DNA of 64,000 bases from Bog-532 sp963830385 (GTDB lineage: Bacteria > Actinomycetota > Actinomycetes > Streptosporangiales > Streptosporangiaceae): NCBI GenBank assembly GCA_963830385.1, contig CAWHMD010000005.1:744001-808000 (forward strand), in the 5' to 3' direction. Made by a program: the position numbers and the translations under genes. The notes under the pieces are model-generated. The model did no database searches. It saw only the letters and a program-made list of their open reading frames with translations, and was not told where the DNA came from. Of this stretch, positions 26,009 through 35,113 are shown one piece after another (the first letter of the stretch is position 1; the number at the start of each line of letters is the position of its first letter).

Positions 26009-26222
26009 CGTCCCAGATGGATCCGGAGTCGTCCCCGCCCAGGTGCGCGATCAGGGCAGCGGCGGACCGCTCCGGCGTGATCAGCGCTCCCCCTGTGAAG
26101 TTCTGGCTGAACCGTGCATGCAGCCCGGCCCCGATGCGGTCCGGATCCTGCTCGCGGATCCACGCCTGCATTGCCGTATCCACGCCGCCCGGCCGGTAGA
26201 CATTGACGGCCTCGGAACAAGG
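25983..26222 (-). pseudogene. C-terminal fragment of a short-chain dehydrogenase
   Basis: The translation VNVYRPGGVDTAMQAWIREQ, then FTGGALITPERSAAALIAHL and GSIWDVTDA, matches the last ~70 residues of SDR enzymes (the PG-x-V-x-T loop after the active site). The Rossmann fold, TGxxxGxG and YxxxK motifs are absent, and the upstream frame is unrelated. Truncated relic. Confidence 0.7.
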
Positions 26223-26285
26223 TGCTCGGCTCAGGGACTGGCCTCGCAAACCCGGGTAAGACAGTCCGCTGGGGACGACACGCAC

Positions 26286-26398
26286 TCAGCGGATGGTTCT
26301 GGCCCGTCGTAACCCGATCTGCAGCTGGCCGCCTTACCTTGGGTAACGTGAGCAGGCCCGGATAGCGAACAGAGCCACGGGAGTTCTAAGCCAGCTAT
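26286..26398. other. short non-coding stretch
   Basis: No gene is visible between the SDR fragment and the start of the first element copy at about 26399. Confidence 0.3.
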
Positions 26399-26909
26399 CT
26401 TCCGTGTCACGGAAGCGGCCATCGTCTGACACTAGGCATGTGCGAGCCATATGCGCAGGTCAGCAGATCCCTGGTGCGCTGCCTGTAGTCCCGCTATGGG
26501 GTCATGCCAGCACCGAAAATCGGCACTTAGTCACTGGAAATGGCACTTGGCCTGAGAAGTTATATTCGAAAAGACTCACTGAAGTGTGGAGCTATGGGGA
26601 TTCGAACCCCAGACCTCTTCCATGCCATGGACGCCTGTCCCGTCTGCTGGGTCATGCTGGGTCGCGTCAGTGCAGTTCAGAGCGGTAGCGCTGTCTGACT
26701 CGTACTGACCCAGTCCGGTGTGGGCTGGGGGCGTTGTCACTTGGACTATCACTGGTTTCCCGGACCTCACGATCGAAGGGGAGGTCCGGGACGCAGCTCG
26801 AATCGAAGACGACTTCATGGCCGCCGAGTTCGCCGGGCGCGTGATCGCGACCGCGCGGTGCAGCTCGCGAGCAGCGGCTGACGGCAAGGGGCGCATGGAA
26901 TCCAGCTAG
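26399..26909. repeat. integrative-element end, copy 1 (with decayed small gene)
   Basis: This segment resembles 57930-58440 along ~0.5 kb. It begins with a perfect palindrome (CTTCCGTG-T-CACGGAAG, 26399-26415), includes the att core, and carries the GTTGTCACTTGG / TATCACTGG stretch. It ends in a broken version of the 81-aa gene at 58332: the plus frame reads AARIEDDFMAAEFAGRVIAT and then a premature stop at 26909. Clear evidence of a duplicated, decayed mobile-element end. Confidence 0.75.
26575..26646. repeat. att core 1: 72-bp repeat containing the 3' part of tRNA-Ala(GGC)
   Basis: These 72 bp are identical to 58113-58184. Read on the minus strand, 26587-26631 gives the anticodon loop ATGGCAT, the 3' anticodon strand GGAAG, the variable region AGGTC, the T arm (TGGGG-TTCGAAT-CCCCA) and the acceptor strand TAGCTCC plus A. 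This is the 3' 45 nt of tRNA-Ala(GGC). The D arm and 5' acceptor are missing, so it is an attachment-site copy, not a tRNA gene. Confidence 0.8.
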
Positions 26910-27179
26910 CTAGGGGGCGAAATGACGCTCAAGGTCGGATCGAACCCGGCATGCCACCGGCGGCAGTGTCCCCGGGCGTCCCGGCTGGGGCCATACAGCG
27001 GAACCTGCGCCGGTGGCCCCAGCGGACAAACCGTAGCCTGATGTCGTCCGCCGGGCAGGACGAAGAGTCGCCGGGAGTTGCCGCAGACAACCGGCACGGC
27101 CAGCGTGTCCGGCATGGCATCGAGGTCGCCAAAGGAAGTATGCCGGCTCATCGGCTGAGCACCTGTGGCGCCGGCTGGA

Positions 27180-27489
27180 CTCGATGGTTCCTGCGGGGGG
27201 GACGGATCTCCTGGCGGGGTCTGTTCCCGGCTGCCGTGGCCACGGCCGTGTTCTGGGCATGGAGGCCGTCTTCTCGGTCGTCTTCTCCGGCATCGTTACG
27301 TCGGATGACAAGAAGTACGGGCCGATCGGCGTGGTCTTCGCGCTCATGCCCTGGCTGATCGCTATTGGGGTCGTGATCATCCTCGGCGCGGTGACAGGCA
27401 TCGTGTGGCAGGAACGGAACCTACCGTTCAGGACTGCCCTCAAGAAACTGCGGCGGAACCGGGCCGCACCCCAAGCCAGGAAACCCTGA
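27180..27489 (+). pseudogene. YihY/BrkB-type membrane protein, C-terminal fragment
   Basis: The first frame reads RGGRISWRGLFPAAVATAVF, the second MEAVFSVVFSGIVTSDDKKY, then GPIGVVFALMPWLIAIGVVI and WQERNLPFRTALKKLRRNR. Together they are the last helices and basic tail of a YihY/virulence-factor-BrkB protein. One G appears to be missing near 27258, and the N-terminal two thirds are absent. The preceding ~270 bp (26910-27179) hold no gene I can support. Confidence 0.7.
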
Positions 27490-27708
27490 CCGATCGGCGA
27501 GCGGCTGAGTCGCGGCGCTCATAATCAGCCCAGCGCCGCCAGGCTAACCCTGCGTGGGTGATGTCTGGGCGCCACCCGCAGCTGAGAGTAGACGTAAGCA
27601 CCGCGTGCACGGGAGGGCAGGCGACGATACGTCCCCTCGTATTTCAGGTCAATAAGGATCCGCGATATCGCGGGCCTTGAGCCACCGCGGCGCCCGGAGG
27701 GAGTGGTC

Positions 27709-29154
27709 ATGACGGTGACCGATGCTAGAAGGTCTGGCGCGCGGGCGTCGGGCCGGGCTGCGGCGGTGGGACAGCTGAGCCGGGCGGACCGGGCGGCCCG
27801 CGGGAAGGCTGCCCGGGCGGTGGCCCCACTGGACTCGCACGCTCAGTTCACCCCGGGCGGGTCGCGGGATCCGGTCGGGCTGCTGCTGGGTCAGGCGCAG
27901 TCGCGGGTGCCGGAGCTGGTGCCGGTGCGGCATGGGCGGATGCTGGTGTCGGCGTTCACGTTCTACCGGGGGGCTGCGCTGCCGATGGCGGCGGACCTGG
28001 CCGGCACGCCCTCGCCGGGGCTGCCGGTGCAGCTGTGCGGGGATGCGCACCTGTCCAACTTCGGCGCGTTCGCCTCGCCGGAACGGCGGCTGGTCTTTGA
28101 CGTCAATGACTTCGATGAGACCCTGCCCGGCCCGTTCGAGTGGGATGTCAAGCGGCTGGCCGTGAGCTTTGCCGTGGCCGGGCGGGACAACGGGTTCGCC
28201 GCCAAGGCTCGCCGCAAGATCGTCCTGGCCGCCGCGGAGGGTTACCGGACGGCGATGCTCGCCTTCGCCGGGCAGCCCTTGCTGGACGTCTGGTATACCC
28301 ACGTGGACATCGAGCAGGCCATCGGGGAGGTCCGGTCCCAAATCAAGGCGAAAAGGCTGAAGGCCAGCCAGAAACTGCTGGCCAAGGCCCACACCAGCGA
28401 CAGCATGAAGGTGCTGCGCAAGCTGACCACCATGAACGGCGGGCAGCGGCGAATCATCAGCGACCCGCCGATGATCGTGCCGGTCGAGGAGGTCTTTTCG
28501 GATCTGCAGGCCGGCGCGGTATACCAGCAGATCCGCACCGTGCTGGGCGAGTACCTGCGCACCTTGCAGTCTGACCGCCGGCACCTGCTTGAGCAGTTCA
28601 CGCTGGTCCAGGTGGCCCGCAAGGTCGTCGGTGTGGGCAGCGTCGGTACCCGCGCCTGGATCGTGCTGATGGACGCGTGTGACGGCGACGAGCCGCTGTT
28701 CCTGCAGGCCAAGGAAGCCCAGCCGTCCGTCCTGGCGGAGTACTGCGGGGCCAGCCAGCATGCCAACCAGGGAGAGCGGGTGGTGGCCGGGCAGCACCTG
28801 ATGCAGGCCCAAAGCGACATCTTCCTCGGCTGGACCACCGTCTCCGGCCCCGATGGAGTGGACCGGGATTTCTACGTCCGCCAGCTGAAGGACTGGAAAT
28901 TTTCCTTCCCGATCGAGCAGATGATCCCCTCGGGCATGACGGTCTACGCCCGGCTGTGCGGGCAGACGCTGGCCCGGGCGCACGCCCGCTCCGGTGACCG
29001 CATCGCCCTGGCCGCCTACCTCGGCGACTCGGGCGCATTCGACCATGCGATCGCCGACTTCGCCGAGACCTACGCCGACCAGAACGAACGCGACTATGCC
29101 GCGCTCCAGGCCGCCGTGAAGGACGGCACCGCTGAATCCACGACGGAAATCTGA
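27709..29154 (+). CDS. DUF2252-domain protein
   Basis: A soluble protein of 481 residues. Family landmarks are HGRMLVSAFTFYRGAALPMA, LCGDAHLSNFGAFASPER, VFDVNDFDETLPGPFEWDVK and RLAVSFAVAGRDN. The GDAHxxNFG / DxNDFD pattern resembles the catalytic loops of aminoglycoside-phosphotransferase-like kinases, and DUF2252 is thought to be a relative of that fold. Its substrate is unknown. ATG 27709 follows GGAGGGA by 6 nt. It is one of the few intact genes near the first att core. Confidence 0.88.
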   Translation: MTVTDARRSGARASGRAAAVGQLSRADRAARGKAARAVAPLDSHAQFTPGGSRDPVGLLLGQAQSRVPELVPVRHGRMLVSAFTFYRGAALPMAADLAGTPSPGLPVQLCGDAHLSNFGAFASPERRLVFDVNDFDETLPGPFEWDVKRLAVSFAVAGRDNGFAAKARRKIVLAAAEGYRTAMLAFAGQPLLDVWYTHVDIEQAIGEVRSQIKAKRLKASQKLLAKAHTSDSMKVLRKLTTMNGGQRRIISDPPMIVPVEEVFSDLQAGAVYQQIRTVLGEYLRTLQSDRRHLLEQFTLVQVARKVVGVGSVGTRAWIVLMDACDGDEPLFLQAKEAQPSVLAEYCGASQHANQGERVVAGQHLMQAQSDIFLGWTTVSGPDGVDRDFYVRQLKDWKFSFPIEQMIPSGMTVYARLCGQTLARAHARSGDRIALAAYLGDSGAFDHAIADFAETYADQNERDYAALQAAVKDGTAESTTEI

Positions 29155-29284
29155 GATGACACCCCGGCACTGCGCACCCGGCCGGGAAGCGGTCATGCCT
29201 GAGGGGGCGCGAGCCCAGTAGCCGGGCGACGCAGGGCCCCGGCGCGCCGAAGGGCGCCTGGGCTCGGGAAGGCAGGTACCGGCG

Positions 29285-29422
29285 GTGAGTGAGGTGGCTG
29301 CTGCCCCGGCCGATCCGGGTGCGATGATGCGGAGCAAGCCCTACCGGGTCCTGCTGGTCTTGGTGCTGGCAGCCATCGCGATCATCCGGCTGCCCGGCCG
29401 CGGCGGGGCACATCCCGTATGA
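29285..29422 (+). pseudogene. N-terminal stub of a ClC-type chloride channel
   Basis: GTG 29285 starts a 45-residue frame, VSEVAAAPADPGAMMRSKPY then RVLLVLVLAAIAII, and stops at 29422. The start and first helix resemble actinobacterial ClC channels, which need ~420 residues. The gene is cut inside helix 1, and beyond it lies the FAD-reductase relic on the other strand. Confidence 0.5.
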
Positions 29423-29479
29423 GGGATCAAGGCCGGCGCCACCGCCCCCGGCTGATCTGCCGGGCATTCTGCTGGCCGC

Positions 29480-30238
29480 GCTGGCCACTGCTCGATGTTC
29501 ATGCCTGCGCGCATCGCGGTCGCGACGACCTGGACGGTTTCAGCTGAGTACTCGCCGAGCACATGCGCGCCGAGAATGAGGTGGCTGTGCCGGTCGGCGA
29601 TGAGCTTGCAAAAGCCGTCGGGGTGGCCGTCTGCCACGGGCCGGACGAGGTCGTCGTACCGGGCGAAGATGTGCTTGACGTTGGTCTGCAGGTGGTCATC
29701 GACCGGGATGGCTCGGGGGTTGCTGGTGACAGCAGCGCTGTCAAGATCGAGGTTCTGCAGGTTGGCCGGCCAGCCCACGGCGGCGAACACGGCCTCCGTC
29801 GTTGCGTGCTCGACCGGGCCACCGCGGGTGAAATGAAGGATGACCTGCTCGCCGCTCTGTTCCAGAGCCTGCACCCTCGCGCCGGTGATGAGCTCGATGC
29901 GCGCAGGTGGCCAGCGATGTTCTTCTTGTCGTGGGCGTAGCGGGCCACCCGGGCGGCGTTCGCCAAGACGGCTTCGAGATTGGGTACTGCGGGAGGCCTT
30001 CCAGGCCGAAACGTTCCCATGAGGACCAGTCCCGGGCCAGCCGGGCAGCGCGGGCCAGGGTGCGGACCGGCGTCGGACCGCGGTTCAGGCTCGTTCCCCC
30101 GATCTGCTCAGCTTCCAGCAGTGTGACATCAGCGCCCAGCTCCCGCGCTTGCAGCGCGGCCGTGATCCCTGCGGGGCCGCCGCCCGCCACCAGCAGCTCA
30201 TTGCGCCGCCTTCGCGGGAACGGCCCGGCCGGGGCCAT
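29480..30238 (-). pseudogene. FAD/NAD-dependent disulfide-reductase-like relic
   Basis: The N-terminal frame has the FAD-binding LVAGGGPAGITAALQARELG and GGTSLNRGPTPVRTLARAAR, where the family's GGTCLNRGCxP redox cysteines are Ser and Pro. After ~29980 the frame breaks, and a second frame supplies C-terminal pieces (VFAAVGWPANLQNLDLDSAA; DGFCKLIADRHSHLILGAHV; AETVQVVATAMRAGMNIEQ). The NAD domain is largely deleted. Lost cysteines, deletion and frameshift together make this a pseudogene. Confidence 0.8.
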
Positions 30239-30887
30239 GGCTGGCGAGGGGCCTGAGGATGGCCCGGGCTGGTGCCCCGTCGCTGCCGTGCAGCTTGACC
30301 GGTAGGCAGATCATCTCGTACTGGCCTTCGGTGACTGGTGACAGGTCAAGCCCTTCGATGATCCAGATACCGGCCTGGAGCAGGATCTTGTGGATCTTGG
30401 CCCCGTCGGCGTAGTAGCCGCCGACGGATAGGTAGTCGACCCCGACGGTCTGCACTTTTGTTTCCGCCAGGTGGATCGCGGCTTGCTCGGTGATGTACAC
30501 GAAGTCCTCGACGAAAGAACTGCTGTGCCAGCACCGGTCCGAGTTTGATGTCCTGAACAGCACGCGTTCCCCGGCCTGCAGCGGGTGCTGGCGGATCTCG
30601 CCGACGGTGATCTCGCGGGGATGCCCGATCTGGATTACCCGGGCCGGGCCCATCGTCGCGGTCAGCGGCATCTCATCCAGCCCGGCCGCTTCGGGCAGGA
30701 AGTGCACCGGCCCGTCCATGTGGGTGCCGCTGTGTACGCCCATGGCGAGGCGGGAGACATTGCAGGCGTCACCGCGTCCGAGGTCCATCATCCGCTCCAG
30801 TACAACCGGCGGATTGTCAGGCCAGTGCGGCATGCCATGCTTGACGGTCACCGACACGTCTATCCAGTCCGTCATCTCAGGCGTCAC
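30198..30887 (-). CDS. cyclase-family (kynurenine formamidase-like) metal hydrolase
   Basis: About 229 residues. The family motif HSGTHMDGPVHF (metal-binding His-x-Gly-Thr-His-x-Asp-x4-His) lies near residue 50. It is followed by a conserved VGVDYLSVGGYYADGAKIHK and GIWIIEGLDLSPVTEG, typical of bacterial cyclase/formamidase proteins. These hydrolyse amide or lactone-like bonds. GTG 30887 is chosen because GGAGGGG lies ~3-9 nt upstream; ATG 30875 is the alternative. The 3' end overlaps the FAD relic. Confidence 0.85.
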   Translation of the reverse strand: MTPEMTDWIDVSVTVKHGMPHWPDNPPVVLERMMDLGRGDACNVSRLAMGVHSGTHMDGPVHFLPEAAGLDEMPLTATMGPARVIQIGHPREITVGEIRQHPLQAGERVLFRTSNSDRCWHSSSFVEDFVYITEQAAIHLAETKVQTVGVDYLSVGGYYADGAKIHKILLQAGIWIIEGLDLSPVTEGQYEMICLPVKLHGSDGAPARAILRPLASHGPGRAVPAKAAQ

Positions 30888-31153
30888 AGTCCCCTCCGCG
30901 ACATTGTCTCGGTCGGCCAGCGCACAGGACGCTCCATTCTGGTCCCGGCATGTTCGCCGTCCAGAGCGTCGCATGGGTGAGAGCCTTGGTGACTGGGCAG
31001 CCCGGTGGCCCCTGGATGCCTGCCCTGGGCCCGGGCCATCTAGCTCGGATGCTATGTGCGCAGCCGGTCGTTGTCACCACGGCATTTTCTGCCCGGCCAG
31101 CGTCCAGCAGGCAGCCAGAAGAGAAAGATCAGTCTGGTTGCTAGGGTCAAGGC

Positions 31154-32218
31154 ATGCGGGCCATCACGGTCATTCCCGGGCAGCAAGGCTCGGTTGCGCT
31201 CACCGACATGCCGGAGCCCCCGGCCGAGGACGGGCCGATCTTGGTCCAGACGCAGGCTATCGGCATCTGCGGCACCGACCTGGAGATTATCAACGGCGAG
31301 TACGGGGCCGCGCCGCCAAGCCAGGATCGCCTGATTATTGGTCATGAATCGCTGGGCCGGGTGGCCGAGGCAGCTCCGGGGACTGGATTCGGTGCCGGGG
31401 ACCTGGTGGTCGGCATCGTCCGCCGACGTGATCCCGTTCCGTGCTCCGCATGTGCGGCGGGCGACTGGGATATGTGCCTGAACGGCCAGTACACCGAGCG
31501 GGGCATCAAGGGCCGTCATGGTTATGCGTCAGAGCGCTACCGTATTCATCCCGACTACCTGGTCACCGTAGATCCCGGCCTCGGGATCCTCGGCGTGCTG
31601 CTGGAGCCGGCCACGGTCGTGGCCAAGGCCTGGGACCATATCGAAAAGATCGGCCGCCGCGCGACGTGGGCACCGGAGAAGGTACTTGTCACCGGCGCGG
31701 GGCCCATCGGGCTGCTGGCCGCTTTGCTGGCCACCCAGCGGGGTTACCAAACCTACGTCCTTGACCGGGTCACCGAAGGCCGCAAACCAGAAATGGTCCG
31801 CCGCCTGGGGGCGACCTATGTCCACAGCGGAGATCTCGGCGAGGCGGCCGCGGAAGCGGACATCATTATCGAATGCACCGGGTACGTGCAGATGCTGCTG
31901 GAAGCAGGCCCGCGGAATGTCCGCCACCGGATCACCTGCCTCACCGGGGTTTCTGCGGCCGGCGCCGAGGCTGCCGTTGACCCAGGACTGCTCAATCGCA
32001 ACATGGTCTTGCAGAATTCTGTCTTGTTCGGCTCGGTCAACGCCAACCGGCACCACTACGAACTGGCCGCCGAAGCTCTCGCCCAGGCCGACCCCGGCTG
32101 GCTCGCCGGGCTCATCACCCGCCGGGTGCCGCTCGGCCAGTGGGACGATGCCTACACCCGCAAGCCCGACGACATCAAAACCGTCCTGAACTTCCCGGCC
32201 GCATCACCCGAGCCGTGA
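31154..32218 (+). CDS. glucose 1-dehydrogenase-like zinc MDR enzyme
   Basis: A zinc medium-chain dehydrogenase of 354 residues. The catalytic-zinc region has AIGICGTDLEIINGEYG and IGHESLGRV, and the lobe with structural-type cysteines reads CSACAAGDWDMC. GRHGYASERYRIHPDYLVTV and VLVTGAGPIGLLAALLATQR (nucleotide-binding loop) fit the glucose/galactose dehydrogenase subgroup. The product would be gluconolactone plus NAD(P)H. ATG 31154 has no strong ribosome binding site nearby, but the frame has no better start. It converges with MarC. Confidence 0.8.
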   Translation: MRAITVIPGQQGSVALTDMPEPPAEDGPILVQTQAIGICGTDLEIINGEYGAAPPSQDRLIIGHESLGRVAEAAPGTGFGAGDLVVGIVRRRDPVPCSACAAGDWDMCLNGQYTERGIKGRHGYASERYRIHPDYLVTVDPGLGILGVLLEPATVVAKAWDHIEKIGRRATWAPEKVLVTGAGPIGLLAALLATQRGYQTYVLDRVTEGRKPEMVRRLGATYVHSGDLGEAAAEADIIIECTGYVQMLLEAGPRNVRHRITCLTGVSAAGAEAAVDPGLLNRNMVLQNSVLFGSVNANRHHYELAAEALAQADPGWLAGLITRRVPLGQWDDAYTRKPDDIKTVLNFPAASPEP

Positions 32219-32262
32219 CCACGCGGAGCACGGCAGCGGCGCAGCCGGGCTGATCCAGGTGC

Positions 32263-32901
32263 TCAGTGCTTGACCGGCCCGATGACCCCGGCCATGGCCA
32301 GGCCGTCGAGAACCAGTTGCACGGCGATCGCGGCGATCAGAAACCCGAAGACCTTCTCGGTGACCAGCATGCGGCTTTCGTCGAGCTTCTCGCTGACCCG
32401 GTTCGCCCACCGGAACACGACTACGTCCAAGAGCAGGACGAACACCAGGATGCCGAACTCCACGGCGAACACGCTGAGCGACTTCGCCTCAGCGGAGATT
32501 GTCATCAGGCCAACGATGCCGACCGGGTTGAGCAGGTAGGGCACGGCCAGCGGGAACTGCGCCAGCTGCATCGGGTCTTTGCCTTCGGTGCGGTGGCTGC
32601 TAGTCGCTGGCCCGAGCACCATCCACACCGCCACCACCAGCAAGATCACGCCACCAGCGATCGACAACGATCCGATCGTGAAGTGCAGCAGTACGCGCAA
32701 CAGCTCGCCCAGCACCATGAGCAGCACGGCCACTGTCGCCGCCGTGGTCAGCATCTTGCGCAATACCTGCTGCTTGACGGCCGGGTCAAGGGAAGCCGTC
32801 ATTTCCACGAACGGGACCAGCGCGATCTTTGGGCCGATACCAATCAGCAGTACCAGGAACGTGTCAATCGCACCGGCAGCAGTGATCGATGTCTCGTCCA
32901 T
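32263..32901 (-). CDS. MarC-family integral membrane protein
   Basis: A protein of 212 residues, close to the usual ~200. Six hydrophobic segments are visible, starting FLVLLIGIGPKIALVPFVEM and including IAGGVILLVVAVWMVLG, FPLAVPYLLNPVGIVGLMTI and LIAAIAVQLVLDGLAMAGVI. The two P-containing helices in each half reflect the internal duplication of the family. MarC's transport role is unproven despite its historical link to antibiotic resistance. Convergent with the dehydrogenase. Confidence 0.88.
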   Translation of the reverse strand: MDETSITAAGAIDTFLVLLIGIGPKIALVPFVEMTASLDPAVKQQVLRKMLTTAATVAVLLMVLGELLRVLLHFTIGSLSIAGGVILLVVAVWMVLGPATSSHRTEGKDPMQLAQFPLAVPYLLNPVGIVGLMTISAEAKSLSVFAVEFGILVFVLLLDVVVFRWANRVSEKLDESRMLVTEKVFGFLIAAIAVQLVLDGLAMAGVIGPVKH

Positions 32902-33063
32902 CTTCTAACGATGCGCAGGTCGCAGCGACCTGTGATCATCCCAGGCGGGTGATGCCCGGCCGCCCGTGGCTTGTGATCGCTTGTGATCGCAGCGAAACGC
33001 CAGGCACACGCAAACAGGGGAACCGGGACGGAGTGTCACCGATGTCCTGCGACAGGGTGAGGT

Positions 33064-33262
33064 AGGGCGGGTGGATCGTGTCTGGTCTCCCTCACCGCTT
33101 GATCAACCGGAACCAGGCGATCACGGCCTAGTGCATGCGGGACAGCTCGCCATCGGGCACGGCGACGAGGACCCGTTCGTGATCGGCTGGCGCGAGGAGC
33201 AACGCCCTCCTCACCGTAATGCCGTAGCCAGCAGTTTCACAGTGACAGCCCGGGCACGGTAA
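33064..33262 (+). repeat. decayed copy of the element's 81-aa gene
   Basis: GGTGGATCGTGTCTGGTCTC and what follows, through CAGGCGATCACGGC and then GATCGGCTGGCGCGAGGAG, matches the 3' half of the intact gene at 58332-58577 (residues WIVSGLPRRLFSRDQAIT to IGWREE). In this copy the frame is interrupted by a TAG within the first third. A third copy of the same mobile module. Confidence 0.65.
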
Positions 33263-33287
33263 TGCCCAGGTCCCAGAGCCGTCGGCC

Positions 33288-33560
33288 TTAACCCCAAAGG
33301 CCCCTGTCCGCCATAAGAGTCGCGGCCTCCTGAAGCACCTGATCAGGTGATGCATCCGTGCGGTCCGCGTACAGCTCGAGGAGCATGCCAGCGACGTCGG
33401 TCAGGCCAAGCGCCGCCTGCTCGACCGCGGCCGGGCCGCCTTCCGCCGCGATCTCGGCGAGCATCTGCGCCACTGCGGTCCGCGGATCCCTGTCATTGGC
33501 TCCTCGCCAGAGTGTGATGAGGGTGATGGCGAGCGACCAGCAGACACGGCGCAAAGGCAT
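33288..33560 (-). CDS. small hypothetical protein (90 aa)
   Basis: ATG 33560 gives PLRRVCWSLAITLITLWRGA, then AVAQMLAEIAAEGGPAAVEQ and MLLELYADRTDASPDQVLQE. It is an amphipathic, mostly helical protein. The frame is open further upstream to 33884, but that part is Arg/Pro-rich and unlike a protein. Lying beside an element remnant, it may be a cargo or transfer-associated gene. Function unknown. Confidence 0.5.
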   Translation of the reverse strand: MPLRRVCWSLAITLITLWRGANDRDPRTAVAQMLAEIAAEGGPAAVEQAALGLTDVAGMLLELYADRTDASPDQVLQEAATLMADRGLWG

Positions 33561-33721
33561 GCACCCGATCCAATCTGCTGGACCCGGTAGGCCGAGTTGC
33601 GGCATTGGCCGCAGGCCGGACATAAATCGGCGGATAGTTAATTCTCTGGCCGGTCCCCGCGCTACCGGGTGACGTTCGGGATCAACACACACCGCCTCGG
33701 TGACGGCTTCTAACTGGCCAT

Positions 33722-33973
33722 CCCGCCGACGAGGCCCTGCGAGGCCGCGCCGATGCGCTCGCCCGCGGGGAGACCGCGACGTCGCCGCGGCTGGGCGTCG
33801 CCATCGCCCCGGGTCACGTGGTGGCGGCCGCGGGCCAGCCAGCCCGTACACCCGATGACCTGTTCGACGCCCTGGCCGCGGCACGCGCCGACACCCTCGA
33901 GCTCAAGGTCGTGCGCGGTACCGACGAGCGGACCCGCCACGTCACCTTCACCGGTCCCGGCCAGAACGCATAA
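33722..33973 (+). pseudogene. PDZ-domain C-terminal fragment
   Basis: The frame ending at 33973 reads EALRGRADALARGETATSPR, then LGVAIAPGHVVAAAGQPART, PDDLFDALAAARADTLELKV and VRGTDERTRHVTF. This is the latter part of a PDZ domain as found at the C-terminus of HtrA-like proteases or related chaperone proteins. The carboxylate-binding loop and everything before it are missing, and no start codon is available. Confidence 0.55.
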
Positions 33974-34222
33974 GGCGCGCACGGGGCCACTTGACGCCGG
34001 CAAAAGTCCAGGCCAACAACCCAACCCTCGTTGCGGCCGGGACAAGATCGGGGCTATTTCCTGGCCACGGAAGGTTGGATCACAGCCGGGGCGGGCAGCC
34101 AACAGCCGGCGAGAACCTGAATTGCCGAGGGAAGGACCTGATCGTGTGTCAACGAGGGATTGGCCCGCCCAGCGCGCCGCGAGCGGCGGATACCCCGGAT
34201 TACGGCCGGTGAAGGCCCCCGG

Positions 34223-34525
34223 ATGAGCAGTCAGCCGAACGGACCGGGCGGACACGACAACGGGTCCGGAGACGACAGCCGGGCCAGGGAGGGATATCAC
34301 GACCCGACCGCAGGCATCGCTGGCGCAGCGCCGACGCGCAGCGCCCTGACCCTGCGCCTGGTGCTGGCCGCCTTCGGGTTCATCGTCTGCTCGATCGGCG
34401 CGGTCCTGGCGGTCACGGTGGTCAACGCGCCCGTGCTCGCTGCTGTCCTGTCCTTCCTGGCCGCAGTGGCGGTAGCCGACATCATCGTGGTCACGCGCCG
34501 GAAGCTGCGCGGCGAGCCCGGCTGA
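34223..34525 (+). CDS. small two-helix membrane protein (DUF6343-like)
   Basis: It encodes 100 residues. A hydrophilic Gly/Asp-rich N-terminus (~35 residues) precedes two hydrophobic segments, LVLAAFGFIVCSIGAVLAVT and VLAAVLSFLAAVAVADIIVV, and a basic tail RRKLRGEPG. The RSALTLRLVLA start of helix 1 recalls DUF6343 proteins of actinobacteria. ATG 34223 has only a weak GAAGG upstream. Function unknown. Confidence 0.55.
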   Translation: MSSQPNGPGGHDNGSGDDSRAREGYHDPTAGIAGAAPTRSALTLRLVLAAFGFIVCSIGAVLAVTVVNAPVLAAVLSFLAAVAVADIIVVTRRKLRGEPG

Positions 34526-34627
34526 TCCGGCGAAGCCTCATCCGCTGTTCCCGCGCTGGTCAATCCCCCGGCCGACCCGGGCAGGTGCCTGCCGGCGTCC
34601 AGGTTAGAGACATTGATCAGCTGATCT

Positions 34628-35101
34628 CTACGGACAGTTAACCGCCAGATCGACGGTGATCGGCCGGTCTTGGTCGATCGGCCCGTCCGGTGGGGCGAGC
34701 CAGACGAGATGTTGAGTCTGGTCCACTCCGGCAATGCGATGAATCGCCAAGGCGTGCATGGAGCCATCGGGGTGCGCGACGATCTTCGCCTCGCGGCGTC
34801 GGATAGCCACATCGTTAGCGTCCCATAGCCCGACGAACTCCTCGCTGTCCGCTTTGATCTGGTCGACTAGCGCCCGCGCGCCGTCATCGTCGGGTCGCCG
34901 TCCGAGTGTGGCCCGCAGGTCGGCGGTCAGGGTACGCGAGAACTGATCACGCTCTTCGGAGCGGAACAGCGACCGCAGGGCTTCGCCGCTGAACCAGTGA
35001 TAGGCGACATTGGACAGCAATCCCGAGCCGGTTGGCAGACGGCCGAGAATCGCTTGGGCAAGGGTGCGGTCAACCCCGAACCCGTGGAAATGCATATGCA
35101 C
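34628..35101 (-). pseudogene. ligand-binding half of an MmyB-type regulator
   Basis: The translation has LSNVAYHWFSGEALRSLFRS, then ARALVDQIKADSEEFVGLWD, ANDVAIRRREAKIVAHPDGS and MHALAIHRIAGVDQ. It follows the MmyB-like C-terminal domain that, in full-length XRE regulators, comes after a helix-turn-helix. The HTH is missing; the frame starts at a His-rich MHMHFHGFG just next to the start of a CorA fragment on the other strand. A rearrangement junction near 35100 probably removed both N-termini. Confidence 0.6.
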
Positions 35102-35113
35102 ATCAGTAAAGGT

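Noticed and set aside
26587..26631. tRNA-Ala(GGC) gene
   Set aside because: Only the 3' 45 nt are present here and at 58125-58169; the D arm and 5' acceptor strand are missing, so it is an att copy.
26910..27151. 81-codon minus-strand frame (DTLAVPVVCGNSRRLFVLPG)
   Set aside because: Somewhat protein-like but lacks a ribosome binding site and family match; left unannotated.
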